DNA of 64,000 bases from Bhargavaea sp. CC-171006 (GCF_009761675.1 NZ_QUZH01000033.1:186001-250000); one strand, 5' to 3'; positions 27,855 to 37,175 are shown, numbered from the stretch's first letter. Program-made: numbers and translations. The notes: a model not told the origin generated them from the letters alone.

Positions 27855-29180
27855 ATGGATAAACAGCGAGTGATGGAATTGGTGAAAGAAGAGAACGTGC
27901 GGTTTATCCGCCTGCAGTTCACTGACCTGTTCGGGACGATCAAAAATGTGGAGATCCCGGTCAGCCAGCTCCCGAAAGCGCTGGACAACAAGATGATGTT
28001 TGATGGCTCTTCTATTGAAGGGTTTGTACGAATCGAAGAATCCGACATGTATCTGTGCCCGGACCTTGATACGTTCGTCATCTTCCCGTGGACATCCGAA
28101 AAAGGAAAGGTAGCCCGTCTGATTTGCGACATTGCCCATCCGGACGGAACGCCATTTGAAGGGGATCCGCGTGCCAACCTGAAGCGGGTGCTGATAGAGA
28201 TGGAAGAACTGGGTTTTACCCATTTCAATCTGGGTCCTGAACCGGAATTTTTCCTCTTCAAGCTGGACGTAAACGGGAATCCGACGCTTGAACTCAGTGA
28301 CAGCGGAGGCTATTTCGACCTGGCGCCGACAGACCTGGGGGAAAACTGCCGGCGTGATATCGTACTTGAACTCGAAGAAATGGGCTTTGAGGTGGAAGCT
28401 TCCCACCATGAAGTGGCACCCGGCCAGCATGAGATCGACTTTAAATATCAGTCCGCCCTGAAGGCCTGTGATGATATCCAGACGTTTAAACTGGTCGTCA
28501 AAACGATTGCCAGGAAACACGGACTCCTGGCGACTTTCATGCCAAAGCCGCTGTTCGGCATCAATGGCTCCGGCATGCACTGCAACCTGAGTCTCTTCAA
28601 AGGGGAAGCAAATGCTTTCTATGACCCGGACGGCCCAATGGAAATGAGCGATACCGCCAGGCACTTCCTCGCCGGAATCCTGAAGCATGCCCCAGGTTTC
28701 ACAGCTATCACGAATCCGACAGTGAATTCCTATAAGCGGCTCGTTCCGGGCTACGAGGCACCTTGCTATGTGGCATGGTCATGCAGAAACCGGAGCCCGC
28801 TCATCCGTATTCCGGCATCAAGGGGGTTAAGCACCCGTGTTGAGGTCCGGAGCGTCGACCCGTCCGCAAATCCGTATCTGGCAATGGCTGTGCTCCTGTC
28901 TGCCGGGCTGGATGGCGTCAAAAATCAACTAAAGGCGCCGGAGCCGATCGATCAAAACATCTACGACATGTCCCGGAAGGAGAGAAGCGAAAACGGGATA
29001 ATTGACCTTCCGTCCACACTGGCCCATGCCCTGGAATTGCTGAAAGAAGATGAAGTGATCATCAAGGGCTTGGGGGACCACTTGTTTGAACACTTTGTGG
29101 AGTCCAAGGAAATTGAATGGGATATGTTCCGTATTCAGATCCATCCTTGGGAGCGGGAACAATATCTGACTCAATATTAA
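27855..29180 (+). CDS. glnA: Glutamine synthetase, type I
   Basis: Makes glutamine from glutamate, ammonia and ATP. The protein has 441 residues and is very close to B. subtilis Gln[10 protein letters not shown], the ATP/metal segment [23 protein letters not shown], and [13 protein letters not shown] all appear. It lacks the glnR gene that normally precedes glnA in Bacillales. It lies 31 bp after dapF and 44 bp before asnO. It may be the only copy or a second, cluster-linked one; the window cannot tell. Confidence 0.93.
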   Translation: MDKQRVMELVKEENVRFIRLQFTDLFGTIKNVEIPVSQLPKALDNKMMFDGSSIEGFVRIEESDMYLCPDLDTFVIFPWTSEKGKVARLICDIAHPDGTPFEGDPRANLKRVLIEMEELGFTHFNLGPEPEFFLFKLDVNGNPTLELSDSGGYFDLAPTDLGENCRRDIVLELEEMGFEVEASHHEVAPGQHEIDFKYQSALKACDDIQTFKLVVKTIARKHGLLATFMPKPLFGINGSGMHCNLSLFKGEANAFYDPDGPMEMSDTARHFLAGILKHAPGFTAITNPTVNSYKRLVPGYEAPCYVAWSCRNRSPLIRIPASRGLSTRVEVRSVDPSANPYLAMAVLLSAGLDGVKNQLKAPEPIDQNIYDMSRKERSENGIIDLPSTLAHALELLKEDEVIIKGLGDHLFEHFVESKEIEWDMFRIQIHPWEREQYLTQY

Positions 29181-29224
29181 GCCGCCGCAGCCTGTGAAAA
29201 ACTTAATAGAAAGAGTGAGCATGA

Positions 29225-31072
29225 ATGTGCGGAATAACCGGTTGGGCAGATTGGCAGCGGGATCTCAGTCAGCAAGCGCCGGTGATACAGTCAATGGCCA
29301 CCACACTTTCAAGACGCGGGCCGGATGCGTTGAACATATGGTGTTCCCGGCATCTGGCCCTCGGCCACACACGTCTGACCGTCGTCGACCCTGCCGGAGG
29401 ATCACAGCCAATGACCAAAGAGTCACAGGGCCGAACCTATCGGATTGTCTACAACGGAGAGCTTTACAATACAGAGGAAATCAGAAAAGAACTGATCGGC
29501 AAGGGTTATCCGTTCCACTCACGTTCCGATACGGAAGTGCTGCTGACCGCCTATATCGAATGGGGAGAACGTTGCCTGGAGCGGCTGAACGGAATTTTTG
29601 CCTTCGGAATATGGGATGAGTCTCTGGACCGGCTTTTCCTTGCGAGAGACCGGTTGGGTGTGAAGCCGCTATTCTATCATGCTGATCCCGATTCCCTGAT
29701 GTTTGCTTCAGAGATCAAAGCGATTTTGGTGCACCCGGAGATGAGAGCCGAAGTCGACAGAGACGGGTTAAGAGAGGTTTTCGGATTGGGTCCCTCACGC
29801 AGTCCGGGAAACGGTGTCCTTCGTGGAATCGAAGAGCTTCGGCCGGCGCACGCCATGGTTTTTGACAGAAGCGGCCTCCGAAAATGGCGTTACTGGAATG
29901 TGGAAAGCAGGAAGCATAACGAAGACCTGACTGAAACATTGGAAAAGGTTTCATTCCTCTTGAAAGATTCAATCAGGCGGCAGCTCATCGCAGATGTTCC
30001 GGTCTGTACCTTCCTGTCGGGAGGGTTGGATTCCAGCATCATCACTGCGGTTGCTGCAGAACGGTTCAGAGAAGAGGGAAGAGGGCAGCTGAACACGTAT
30101 TCGATCGACTATGAACAGAATCGGCACTATTTCAAATCAAGTGCCTTCCAGCCGGATCAGGATGCGCCATGGATCGATAAAGTCTCGGACTACATCGGTA
30201 CGGCACATCATGCCAAGGTGATTGATCATCAGACACTGGTCAATGGGCTGGACAGGGCGGTACAAGTTCGTGATCTCCCCGGGATGGCCGACGTGGACGC
30301 TTCTCTCCTATGGTTCTGTGAGCAGATCCGGCAGGACCATGTAGTGGCCTTGTCGGGGGAATGCGCGGACGAGATTTTCGGGGGATACCCGTGGTTTCAC
30401 AGGTCTGATCTCCTAAAGGATAGCCGGTTTCCGTGGATGACATCACAGGAAGAAAGAGCAGGATTGCTGCTTGAGAGGTGGCAGAAGAAACTTTCACTCC
30501 AGGAGTATGTAAAGGAATGCTATGAACGGACAATTGCCGAGGTCCCGGGGCTTGATGGAGAGGATTTGATAGAAGCCAGGCGAAGAGAGATGTTTTACCT
30601 GAACATGACATGGTTCATGCAGACGTTGCTGGAGCGGAAAGACCGGATGAGCATGGGAGCCGGCCTGGAGGTTCGTGTTCCGTTTGCCGATCATCGACTC
30701 GTCGAATATGCCTGGAATATTCCATGGGAAATGAAAATGTTGGAGGGCCGTGAAAAGGGGCTTCTGAGAAAAGCGATGGAAGGGGTTCTCCCTAATGAAA
30801 TACTCAATCGCAAAAAGAGCCCGTATCCGAAAACCCACCACCCTGCATACATGAAGCTGGTAAAGGAAAAGCTGCAGGGCATTCTTGAGAAACCTTCACC
30901 GCTTTGGGAGATTGTTTCAAAGGAAAAAGTCAAAGAGATCCTCGACTCCGACGGTTCCTCTTTCAAGGCGCCTTGGTTCGGCCAACTGATGACCGCACCC
31001 CAACTGATCTCACATCTGTCACAGATCCACACATGGTTCGATCATTACAGCATTGATATTATCGAAAGCTGA
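29225..31072 (+). CDS. asnO: Asparagine synthase (glutamine-hydrolysing), AsnO type
   Basis: Amidotransferase of 615 residues. MCGITGW gives the N-terminal Cys nucleophile of the class II glutaminase domain (1-190). The synthetase domain has the SGGLDSS ATP motif at about residue 265, and EVRVPFADHRLVEYAWNIP lies near 500. It matches B. subtilis AsnO end to end. The family usually makes asparagine, but some AsnB-type members amidate meso-diaminopimelate in peptidoglycan precursors. The dapL-dapF-glnA context makes that alternative worth keeping. A terminator follows. Confidence 0.9.
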   Translation: MCGITGWADWQRDLSQQAPVIQSMATTLSRRGPDALNIWCSRHLALGHTRLTVVDPAGGSQPMTKESQGRTYRIVYNGELYNTEEIRKELIGKGYPFHSRSDTEVLLTAYIEWGERCLERLNGIFAFGIWDESLDRLFLARDRLGVKPLFYHADPDSLMFASEIKAILVHPEMRAEVDRDGLREVFGLGPSRSPGNGVLRGIEELRPAHAMVFDRSGLRKWRYWNVESRKHNEDLTETLEKVSFLLKDSIRRQLIADVPVCTFLSGGLDSSIITAVAAERFREEGRGQLNTYSIDYEQNRHYFKSSAFQPDQDAPWIDKVSDYIGTAHHAKVIDHQTLVNGLDRAVQVRDLPGMADVDASLLWFCEQIRQDHVVALSGECADEIFGGYPWFHRSDLLKDSRFPWMTSQEERAGLLLERWQKKLSLQEYVKECYERTIAEVPGLDGEDLIEARRREMFYLNMTWFMQTLLERKDRMSMGAGLEVRVPFADHRLVEYAWNIPWEMKMLEGREKGLLRKAMEGVLPNEILNRKKSPYPKTHHPAYMKLVKEKLQGILEKPSPLWEIVSKEKVKEILDSDGSSFKAPWFGQLMTAPQLISHLSQIHTWFDHYSIDIIES

Positions 31073-31078
31073 AGAGAG

Positions 31079-31106
31079 CAGCAGGACACATTCCTGCTGT
31101 TTTTTG
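31079..31106 (+). terminator. Terminator of the dapL-asnO cluster
   Basis: The arms AGCAGGA and TCCTGCT with a 5-nt loop are followed by GTTTTTT. Confidence 0.8.
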
Positions 31107-31169
31107 CCGTCACCAGAACTGCCCTTGATGTTTTTTTGGTGTAAAGTGAATCTATAGGAGATGAACGGC

Positions 31170-31331
31170 TTGAAAGGATGAACGGTCAACGTTACCAACG
31201 AGGATTTAGAACCGCTCGGGGTCAGGACTGGAGACCAGTTGGTGGTGCCCGTGATGACAGCTCAATGCCAAACCTGCAACGATGTAAATCTGTCTGAGAT
31301 TGAGCAGGGGGTTCAATCGGGAATACAGTAA
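31170..31331 (+). pseudogene. Small frame interrupted by an in-frame TGA
   Basis: From TTG 31170 (GGAG nine bases before) the frame reads MKG, then TGA at 31179-31181, then fifty sense codons with normal-looking composition (VNVTNEDLEPLGVRTGDQLV, a CQTC pair, SEIEQGVQSGIQ) to TAA at 31331. No start codon with a ribosome site lies after the TGA. It may be a broken small protein gene or chance. I do not recognise the family. Confidence 0.3.
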
Positions 31332-31367
31332 TCAGGGAATTCACTATGGAAAGAGGTAGAAGCATAC

Positions 31368-31913
31368 ATGAAACTAGTCGGTGTTTCCGGGACACTTGCC
31401 GGTGAGAAAACATCTTCCGCTGTAGGCAGCGTTCTGGCAGCTGCCCGTCGTCTGGATCCAAGTATAGAAACGGAATTAATAGACCTGAGGGACTATGAAA
31501 TTGATTTTGCAGCTGGGCTTCCCTTGGCGGCCTACAATGAAGACACTTGGAATGTCGTTCAAAAAATAGTATCTGCAGACTTTCTGGTGTTTGGAACGCC
31601 AATCTATCAGGCATCTCTTACAGGTGCCTTGAAAAATCTTTTCGATCATTTGCCGGAACATGCATTTAGGAACAAGGTGACAGGTATGGTCGCAACAGGG
31701 CAGACAGAGAAACATTTCTTGGTGCTGGAATATCATCTCGGGTCGATCCTATCGTATTTCAAGGGTCTGATCCCCACAGACAATGTCTTCATCCTGAATG
31801 ACTCCTTTGACCTCGAAACTGATGAAATTATGGACAAACGAATTTTAGAGAGAATCCGTAAACTGGCCGGAGAGATGATCGAATTACAACGCGGTATCAT
31901 GAACAGAGGCTGA
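31368..31913 (+). CDS. NADPH-dependent FMN reductase-family flavoprotein
   Basis: 181 residues with a flavodoxin-like fold. VGVSGTLAGEKTSSAVGSVL is the FMN phosphate loop and FGTPIYQASLTGALKNLFDHLP is the second FMN-binding loop, as in SsuE and related quinone/FMN reductases. The start is ATG behind AAAGAGG. It is followed by an N-acetyltransferase and a PhzF protein on the same strand, so a small detoxification or redox operon is possible. Electron acceptor unknown. Confidence 0.82.
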   Translation: MKLVGVSGTLAGEKTSSAVGSVLAAARRLDPSIETELIDLRDYEIDFAAGLPLAAYNEDTWNVVQKIVSADFLVFGTPIYQASLTGALKNLFDHLPEHAFRNKVTGMVATGQTEKHFLVLEYHLGSILSYFKGLIPTDNVFILNDSFDLETDEIMDKRILERIRKLAGEMIELQRGIMNRG

Positions 31914-31963
31914 CACGTTTCATATGCCTGACACGACAATGTAATCGGTTGGAGGGATTGGAT

Positions 31964-32722
31964 ATGGAAATAGAGCAGTACTTGCAGCGAATCAATTGGA
32001 GTGGCCCGGTCAGAGTGAATATGGAGACGCTCCTTCGGCTTCAGGAGCATCATATGCTGAATATCCCGTTTGAAAATCTGGATGTGATCCGAAAAGTCCC
32101 GATTCCGCTTGATGTGGAGACTTACTTCAGAAAGATTGTCGTAAATCATCGGGGCGGGTTTTGCTATGAGCTGAACGGATTATTTAACTGGCTGCTTCTA
32201 AATTTAGGGTTCAATAGCCGGTTGGCATCTGCAACGGTCAAACGGCCGGATGGCGGCTGGACGCTGTCGGGAAGTCATGCCTGTCTGATTATTGAAATGG
32301 AAAAGCCCTATCTTGTCGATGTCGGCTTCGGCGATTCAGTCAGGGTGCCGCTCCCATTATCAGGGGAGGAAAGGGAAGACGTCAGCGGCACTTACCGGCT
32401 GTCGAAATTAGCGGATATCGGCTTTGATCTCCAGAAATATCGGAAGCAAGACGGATGGGAGACACTCTATCGTCTCGATACGAGTGTGAGAACACTAAAT
32501 GACTTTGAAGAGGTCTGCCAATTCAACCAGACTTCTCCCCGGTCCCCTTTTACAAAACAGCCACTTGTCTCTTTGGCGACACCTGACGGAAGGCTGACAC
32601 TGTCAGAAAACACCTTTACTGCGACACGCCAAGATGAAAAGCATAAAACCGTCATTGAAGACAAGGAAGTGACGACCGTTCTGAAACAGTATTTTGGAAT
32701 TGATCTGGACCGAAACCATTAA
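31964..32722 (+). CDS. nat: Arylamine N-acetyltransferase
   Basis: Transfers acetyl from acetyl-CoA to aromatic amines and hydrazines. The 252-residue protein has the Cys-His-Asp triad: Cys67 in RGGFCYELN, His105 in SGSHACL and Asp119 in LVDVGFGD. I start at ATG 31964, eight bases after GGAGG. A PhzF-like gene begins 33 bp downstream. Anthranilate-type aromatic amines made by the kyn operon could be substrates, but this is only a guess. Confidence 0.92.
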   Translation: MEIEQYLQRINWSGPVRVNMETLLRLQEHHMLNIPFENLDVIRKVPIPLDVETYFRKIVVNHRGGFCYELNGLFNWLLLNLGFNSRLASATVKRPDGGWTLSGSHACLIIEMEKPYLVDVGFGDSVRVPLPLSGEEREDVSGTYRLSKLADIGFDLQKYRKQDGWETLYRLDTSVRTLNDFEEVCQFNQTSPRSPFTKQPLVSLATPDGRLTLSENTFTATRQDEKHKTVIEDKEVTTVLKQYFGIDLDRNH

Positions 32723-32755
32723 TAGATATTCGGGAATGAAGCGAGGGGACAGACA

Positions 32756-33652
32756 TTGAAAACAATCACGGTTTATCAATACGATGCATTCAGCACAGAG
32801 CCAGGCAAGGGAAACCCCGCAGGTGTGGTGTTGAGAAGTGAAGGTTTGACGGACTCCGATATGAAGGAGATCGCCGCTAAAGCTGGATACAATGAAACAG
32901 CGTTTTTACTCGATTCGAATCAAGCGGACCTGAGGATACGTTTTTTCACGCCTGGTTACGAGACAGATCTATGCGGACATGCCACCATGGCCACTATTTT
33001 CGCATTGGCCAGCAGAGGTGCGCTGGATGGCAAAGAGCTACTGACGATAGAAACGAAAGCTGGCATTCTTCCTATAAAAGTCACCTGGACCGAAGATGAT
33101 GAATGGTCCATTACGATGAAACAGGCAACTCCGAAGTTCATCGATTTTGAGGGATCAAAAGAAGAGCTGATGCATTTAATTGGACTAAAGGAATCAGATC
33201 TTGATCCAACATTACCGATCCAATATGGAAGTACTGGAAGTTGGACATTACTCGTCCCGGTAAAACATCTTTCAAAGTTTCAGGAAATGAAGCCGGATAA
33301 TCATCGGTTTCCTGAAGTGTTAAAGGAAGTTCCGAAAGCTTCTGTACATCCGTTCTGCCTGGAGACCCACGACCCGGCCGCAGACATGCACGGCCGGCAT
33401 TTCAGCTCCCCTTATTCCGGAACGGTTGAAGATGCCGTCACAGGCACAGCCTCCGCAGTGATGGGCGCTTACTATGCCAAGTACATAAATCCCGGATCAT
33501 CAGATCAGGACCTTCTGGTGGAGCAGGGACAGGAAATCGGAAAAGATGGACGTGTTGCTGTCCATGTCTTGAAAGATCAGCGGTCTTTTGATGTACAAAT
33601 AACAGGTAAAGCTGTGTATGTGAAAGAGCTGCAAATTTCATTTCCTGATTAA
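32756..33652 (+). CDS. PhzF-family isomerase/epimerase-like protein
   Basis: 298 residues with the two-domain diaminopimelate-epimerase-like fold of the PhzF family. YDAFSTEPGKGNPAGVV opens it, AGYNETAF carries the catalytic Glu47, and FTPGYETDLCGHATMA and TGTASAVMGAY follow. The start is TTG behind GAGGGGACAG. There are no other phenazine genes nearby, so it is a stand-alone PhzF homologue of unknown substrate, as is common in Bacillales. Confidence 0.87.
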   Translation: MKTITVYQYDAFSTEPGKGNPAGVVLRSEGLTDSDMKEIAAKAGYNETAFLLDSNQADLRIRFFTPGYETDLCGHATMATIFALASRGALDGKELLTIETKAGILPIKVTWTEDDEWSITMKQATPKFIDFEGSKEELMHLIGLKESDLDPTLPIQYGSTGSWTLLVPVKHLSKFQEMKPDNHRFPEVLKEVPKASVHPFCLETHDPAADMHGRHFSSPYSGTVEDAVTGTASAVMGAYYAKYINPGSSDQDLLVEQGQEIGKDGRVAVHVLKDQRSFDVQITGKAVYVKELQISFPD

Positions 33653-33696
33653 AAAAAGATGATCGTTGGAAAGAATCTCAACGATCATCTTTTTAT
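33653..33696. terminator. Bidirectional terminator
   Basis: A 16-bp stem with AAAAAGATGATCGTTG and its exact complement and a 10-nt loop lies between the convergent PhzF and trans-sulfuration genes. Confidence 0.85.
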
Positions 33697-33714
33697 TTAG
33701 CATGGATTTCGCCT

Positions 33715-34842
33715 TTACTCCAGTGCCTGCAATAAATCTTCCTTAAGGTCTTCCACGTGCTCGAGACCGACTGATACACGCAGCAGATTGACAGGAGCAA
33801 CAGCATGGACCCCTTCAATGGAAGCCCTGTGCTCGATCAGGCTGTGTGTTCCGCCAAGGCTTGTGGCACGGATAAACAGCCGGCATTTTGCAGCGACAGC
33901 CATTGCCTCAGCTTGTCCGCCTTTTACCTGGAAGGATAGCATACCGCCAAAGGAACTCATCTGCTTTGCTGCAATTTCATGTCCCGGATGTTCAGGGAGT
34001 CCCGGATAATGGACGGCTTCCACATTCGGGTGCTGTTTCAGGAAATCCGAAATTTCCGAGGCGTTTGAGCAGTGGGTGGCCATGCGCTGGGGGAGCGTCT
34101 GAACGCCACGCAGGGCAAGCCAGCATTCGAACGGGGAAGGGACAGCTCCTTTTGACTGTTGGGTTGCCCTCAATCTCGCCAACATCGCATTATCGGACTT
34201 GGCGATGACCGCCCCGAGGAGCAGATCACTGTGTCCGCCGATATACTTGGTCACGGAATGTAGTGAAAAATCCACGCCGAGACTGAGGGGTTTCTGAAGA
34301 ACCGGTGTTCCCCATGTGTTGTCGACCACGGAATAGGCGCCGGCCGCGCCGGCCAGCTTTGCCACTGCCTCGATATCCGTCACTTTAAGCTGAGGGTTGG
34401 AAGGGGTCTCCAGCCAGACGAGTCCGGTCGGTGCCGCATTGATGGCCTCCTCCACTTGAGTGAGATCGGTCATGTCCACAAACACAACTTCGAAGTTTGT
34501 CCCGATATCTGTGTCTGTAAGCAGTGAACGGATTCCATGGTACATATCATCAGGCATCACCACGCGACGGGGTTTATCGGCAGGCAGTGATTCGATCAAA
34601 GAAGAAATTGCCGCCATTCCGGAACCGAACGTGACCGTATCGAATCCGTCTTCGAGCGATGTGAGGCAATCTTCCAAAGCTTTGCGGTTTGGGTTATCAA
34701 TTCGGCTGTAAATATATTCATTCGGATAAGATCCGTCTCCTGCCCGTTCGTATGTTGAAGAGAGGTGGATCGGCATGGTGACCGCACTTGTCGATGGATC
34801 AATCGAACGTCCGGCGTGGATGGCTTTTGTTTCAAAACGCAT
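33715..34842 (-). CDS. Trans-sulfuration PLP enzyme (MetI/MccB family)
   Basis: Cys/Met-metabolism PLP enzyme of 375 residues: cystathionine gamma-synthase, beta-lyase or gamma-lyase. It begins MRFETKAIHAGRSIDPSTSAV. YSRIDNPNR, FGSGMAAISS and the PLP lysine in SVTKYIGGHSD are all present. The frame stays open far upstream, but family alignment and a GCGGGG stretch favour ATG 34842. metA lies about 14 kb away and would supply O-acetylhomoserine, so a methionine role is plausible. The exact reaction cannot be settled by sequence. Confidence 0.85.
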   Translation of the reverse strand: MRFETKAIHAGRSIDPSTSAVTMPIHLSSTYERAGDGSYPNEYIYSRIDNPNRKALEDCLTSLEDGFDTVTFGSGMAAISSLIESLPADKPRRVVMPDDMYHGIRSLLTDTDIGTNFEVVFVDMTDLTQVEEAINAAPTGLVWLETPSNPQLKVTDIEAVAKLAGAAGAYSVVDNTWGTPVLQKPLSLGVDFSLHSVTKYIGGHSDLLLGAVIAKSDNAMLARLRATQQSKGAVPSPFECWLALRGVQTLPQRMATHCSNASEISDFLKQHPNVEAVHYPGLPEHPGHEIAAKQMSSFGGMLSFQVKGGQAEAMAVAAKCRLFIRATSLGGTHSLIEHRASIEGVHAVAPVNLLRVSVGLEHVEDLKEDLLQALE

Positions 34843-35061
34843 ATGAATGCCCCGCTTTCCATGGTTATGTATGAAGGTTTTTGTGTTGACCCAAAAACCT
34901 ACCCAGTTCCATTTTACACGAATTTCATGCAAGTCCGACTTTATAATAAATGATTCCTTCCGTATGAGCACCGTTATGGTCATAGGAAGCCGACAATGGT
35001 AAATTCGTCTATAGAAAGAATTTAAGTGAGCAGTTTTGATGAAGGGATTTAATCCGAGACT

Positions 35062-35880
35062 ATGGATATTCTGCGCGTCGCACGAAAAATCCGGCAGTTT
35101 TTTGTAGACTGGCCAATCCGGGAAAACACGATTCTTAATGGACGGTATAAAGTCTCTGACGTCATTGGAACAGGCAGTTACGGCATCATTTATGATTGCA
35201 CCGACCTGCATACCGAACAGAAGACAGCTGTAAAGCAACTGCGGCCGAGCAAACGGCATAGCAGTAAAGAGGTCGGCATGTTTCTAAATGAGATGGAAAT
35301 CATGAAACAGCTCTCACACCCGAATATGCCGGCCTTCATCGAAGACTTCTCTAATGACAATCAGCACCTGTACTATGCGATGACGTTCATCGGAGCAGAA
35401 AATATGGAAGAGCAAATCTTCACCCGGCAACAATCGTTTAGCGAAGAAGCATCATTGCTAGTTGTGGAACAACTGCTGCAGATGGTTCAATACCTTCACG
35501 CAAAGGGAATTTATCATCAGGACCTGCGCATCCCAAACATCCTGATTAACAAGGGAGAACTTCATTTAATCGATTTCGGGCTTTCGATATGTGAAAGTGA
35601 AGTTTCACAGGCAACCAGTCAAAGCGGATCATGCAAAAGGATCGAGCAGCTGAGGCGTCAGGATTATTATGACATGGGTGAAATCTTGTTATATCTGCTC
35701 TACACCGCTTACACACCCAAAAATAAAAAAGCTCTTCCTTGGACGGAAGAGCTGACCTTAAATCATGAAACCGTCCATCTGCTGAAACGGTTGTTGGGTG
35801 TTACGGATTCTTATACGAAAATCAGCGAAATCGCCGCTGATCTCCAGAATGCAGTTTCAAGTACCAGGATCGGAAGTTAG
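35062..35880 (+). CDS. Compact serine/threonine protein kinase-like protein
   Basis: 272 residues with a eukaryotic-type kinase N-lobe: the glycine loop GTGSYG at 36-41 and Lys58 in AVKQL. The catalytic loop is HQDLRIPN at 152-159, so the usual Arg before Asp154 is Gln and the loop Lys is Arg. DFG is at 171-173. I see no APE motif and the C-lobe is short. It resembles small Bacillus kinases such as YrzF/YbdM, but activity needs proof. No ribosome site is well spaced from the ATG. Its 3' end overlaps a small opposite-strand gene. Confidence 0.78.
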   Translation: MDILRVARKIRQFFVDWPIRENTILNGRYKVSDVIGTGSYGIIYDCTDLHTEQKTAVKQLRPSKRHSSKEVGMFLNEMEIMKQLSHPNMPAFIEDFSNDNQHLYYAMTFIGAENMEEQIFTRQQSFSEEASLLVVEQLLQMVQYLHAKGIYHQDLRIPNILINKGELHLIDFGLSICESEVSQATSQSGSCKRIEQLRRQDYYDMGEILLYLLYTAYTPKNKKALPWTEELTLNHETVHLLKRLLGVTDSYTKISEIAADLQNAVSSTRIGS

Positions 35881-36038
35881 CTGCTGCTGCGGCCGCGCCT
35901 CTTGTAATATTTGCTTCCGCTCATAGGGGAACGGTTGTACCTCCGGCTGCTTGAGCTTCCCCGGCGATAATGGTTATGTCTTCGGGAGCTGCTTCCGCGT
36001 GACAGGTTTTTCAGCTGTTTCAAGATTTTCTTAAACAT
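35877..36038 (-). CDS. Small Arg/Ser/Tyr-rich basic protein
   Basis: A 53-residue frame that starts MFKKILKQLKNLSRGSSS and continues with alternating Arg, Ser, His and Tyr to a C-terminal KRRGRSSS. AAAGAGGTCGCGC before the ATG is a good ribosome site. The overall look (amphipathic basic N-terminus, RRYN/YYKRR tail) matches small basic proteins I recall from Bacillales, without a named function. Its stop codon overlaps the kinase stop by three bases, tail to tail. Confidence 0.6.
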   Translation of the reverse strand: MFKKILKQLKNLSRGSSSRRHNHYRRGSSSSRRYNRSPMSGSKYYKRRGRSSS

Positions 36039-36186
36039 GCGCGACCTCTTTCCTTTTTAAATTGTTTTTCAGTATAACACGGTGATGACAACAAAGCTTT
36101 CCCGGCCCTTGGCTGGCAACATATTTGATGAAACAGGTGAAGGCTGTTTCATTGATATGAGCAATCAATTATGGAGGAGTAATCCG

Positions 36187-36282
36187 GTGAAATCTCTTTT
36201 GTTGGCCGTAGTTGCCTATTTGACTGCGGGCATGGTGCTTACCATACCTTATTCAGGGATGCCAGCTTTAATGGGATATTGA
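36187..36282 (+). CDS. Possible 31-residue hydrophobic peptide
   Basis: GTG 36187 has GGAGGAG eight bases upstream. The product is MKSLLLAVVAYLTAGMVLTI followed by a short tail ending ALMGY, one membrane-spanning helix or a bare signal peptide. It is the only frame in this 420-bp stretch on the + strand. It may be a small membrane peptide. There is no family evidence. Confidence 0.4.
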   Translation: MKSLLLAVVAYLTAGMVLTIPYSGMPALMGY

Positions 36283-36330
36283 TTCGGGCATGGGTGTAAC
36301 GGCATTTTAAATGATGTTATTAAAGAGTAA

Positions 36331-36371
36331 AAGCCTTCCGGGACAGCTATGAACCTGTCCCCGGAAGGCTT
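36331..36371 (-). terminator. Terminator, probably for the TerC gene
   Basis: A 16-bp stem with one bulge (AAGCCTTCCGGGACAG and complement) is followed on the - strand by TTTTACTCTTT. It lies about 90 bp beyond the TerC stop. The stretch 36372-36461 holds no gene. Confidence 0.65.
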
Positions 36372-36461
36372 CCCATTTACCCTTGTTTCTGATACCTGGT
36401 GCTTCCGCCAACATTGCAATACTGCGCAATGTATTCCTGATTTCGGCAATCGCATTCGAAC

Positions 36462-37175
36462 TTATCCGATTTTATGGATTTTATTCGCCTCAACTTTTTT
36501 ATTGTGTGCATAGCCGAGGAACAACACCAAGATAGTTAAAATTGCCGAAATCAGGTAGGTGACGGGTCCATGTTCGATATGAAGGAATTCAGTGAATCCT
36601 TTATCCTTCAGGATCATTTCTCCCGCAGTCCACGCAAGTATTCCTGCACCGATGTATGCGATCCAGGCATATTTGTGCATCGCTTTTACGATGAATTTCG
36701 AACCGAAGATCATAATTGGGATACTTACTGCAACACCCAATGCAATCAGCCCGAGATGCCCGTCAGCTGCACCCGCTACGGCCACGACATTATCAAGGCT
36801 CATGACGGCATCCGCCATAATGATGGTGCCGACTGCGGCAATCAGGCCTGTCGAAGCCTTCACATGTGCTTCCTCTTCCTCTTCGGCGAGTACTTTGTAT
36901 GCAATAAGAAGAAGCAAGGCACCTCCAATCACATTCACATAGGGGATTTTCAGCAGGTAAACAATGATAGTTGCAAACAAGATGCGCAAAATAACGGCTC
37001 CTGCCGTTCCGATGAAAATGGCTTTGTTTTGCTGTTGTTTAGGAAGGTTTCTGGTTGCCATTGCGATGACTACAGCGTTATCTCCCGATAATACAATATC
37101 AATCGCAATGATTTTTAATAGCATCAGTACTGCTCCGGAAGTGATGGCAAGTCCGGTCAATGATTGGATGTCCAC
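36462..37175 (-). CDS. TerC-family membrane protein (YjbE/YkoY type)
   Basis: 237 residues with about seven membrane helices and the family motifs IDIVLSGDNAVVIAMA and ADAVMSLDNVVAVAG. The Asp/Asn residues in these motifs suggest metal handling. Relatives in Bacillus are linked to manganese export or metalation of secreted enzymes. The start is GTG 37175 with AGGAGG nine bases before; an upstream ATG in frame precedes the ribosome site. No yybP-ykoY riboswitch is visible in the short leader. Confidence 0.87.
   Translation of the reverse strand: MDIQSLTGLAITSGAVLMLLKIIAIDIVLSGDNAVVIAMATRNLPKQQQNKAIFIGTAGAVILRILFATIIVYLLKIPYVNVIGGALLLLIAYKVLAEEEEEAHVKASTGLIAAVGTIIMADAVMSLDNVVAVAGAADGHLGLIALGVAVSIPIMIFGSKFIVKAMHKYAWIAYIGAGILAWTAGEMILKDKGFTEFLHIEHGPVTYLISAILTILVLFLGYAHNKKVEANKIHKIG

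Noticed and set aside
34843-35259. N-terminal extension of the trans-sulfuration gene up to 35259
   Set aside because: The frame is open, but it crosses the divergent intergenic region and the kinase start. Family alignment begins at Met 34842.
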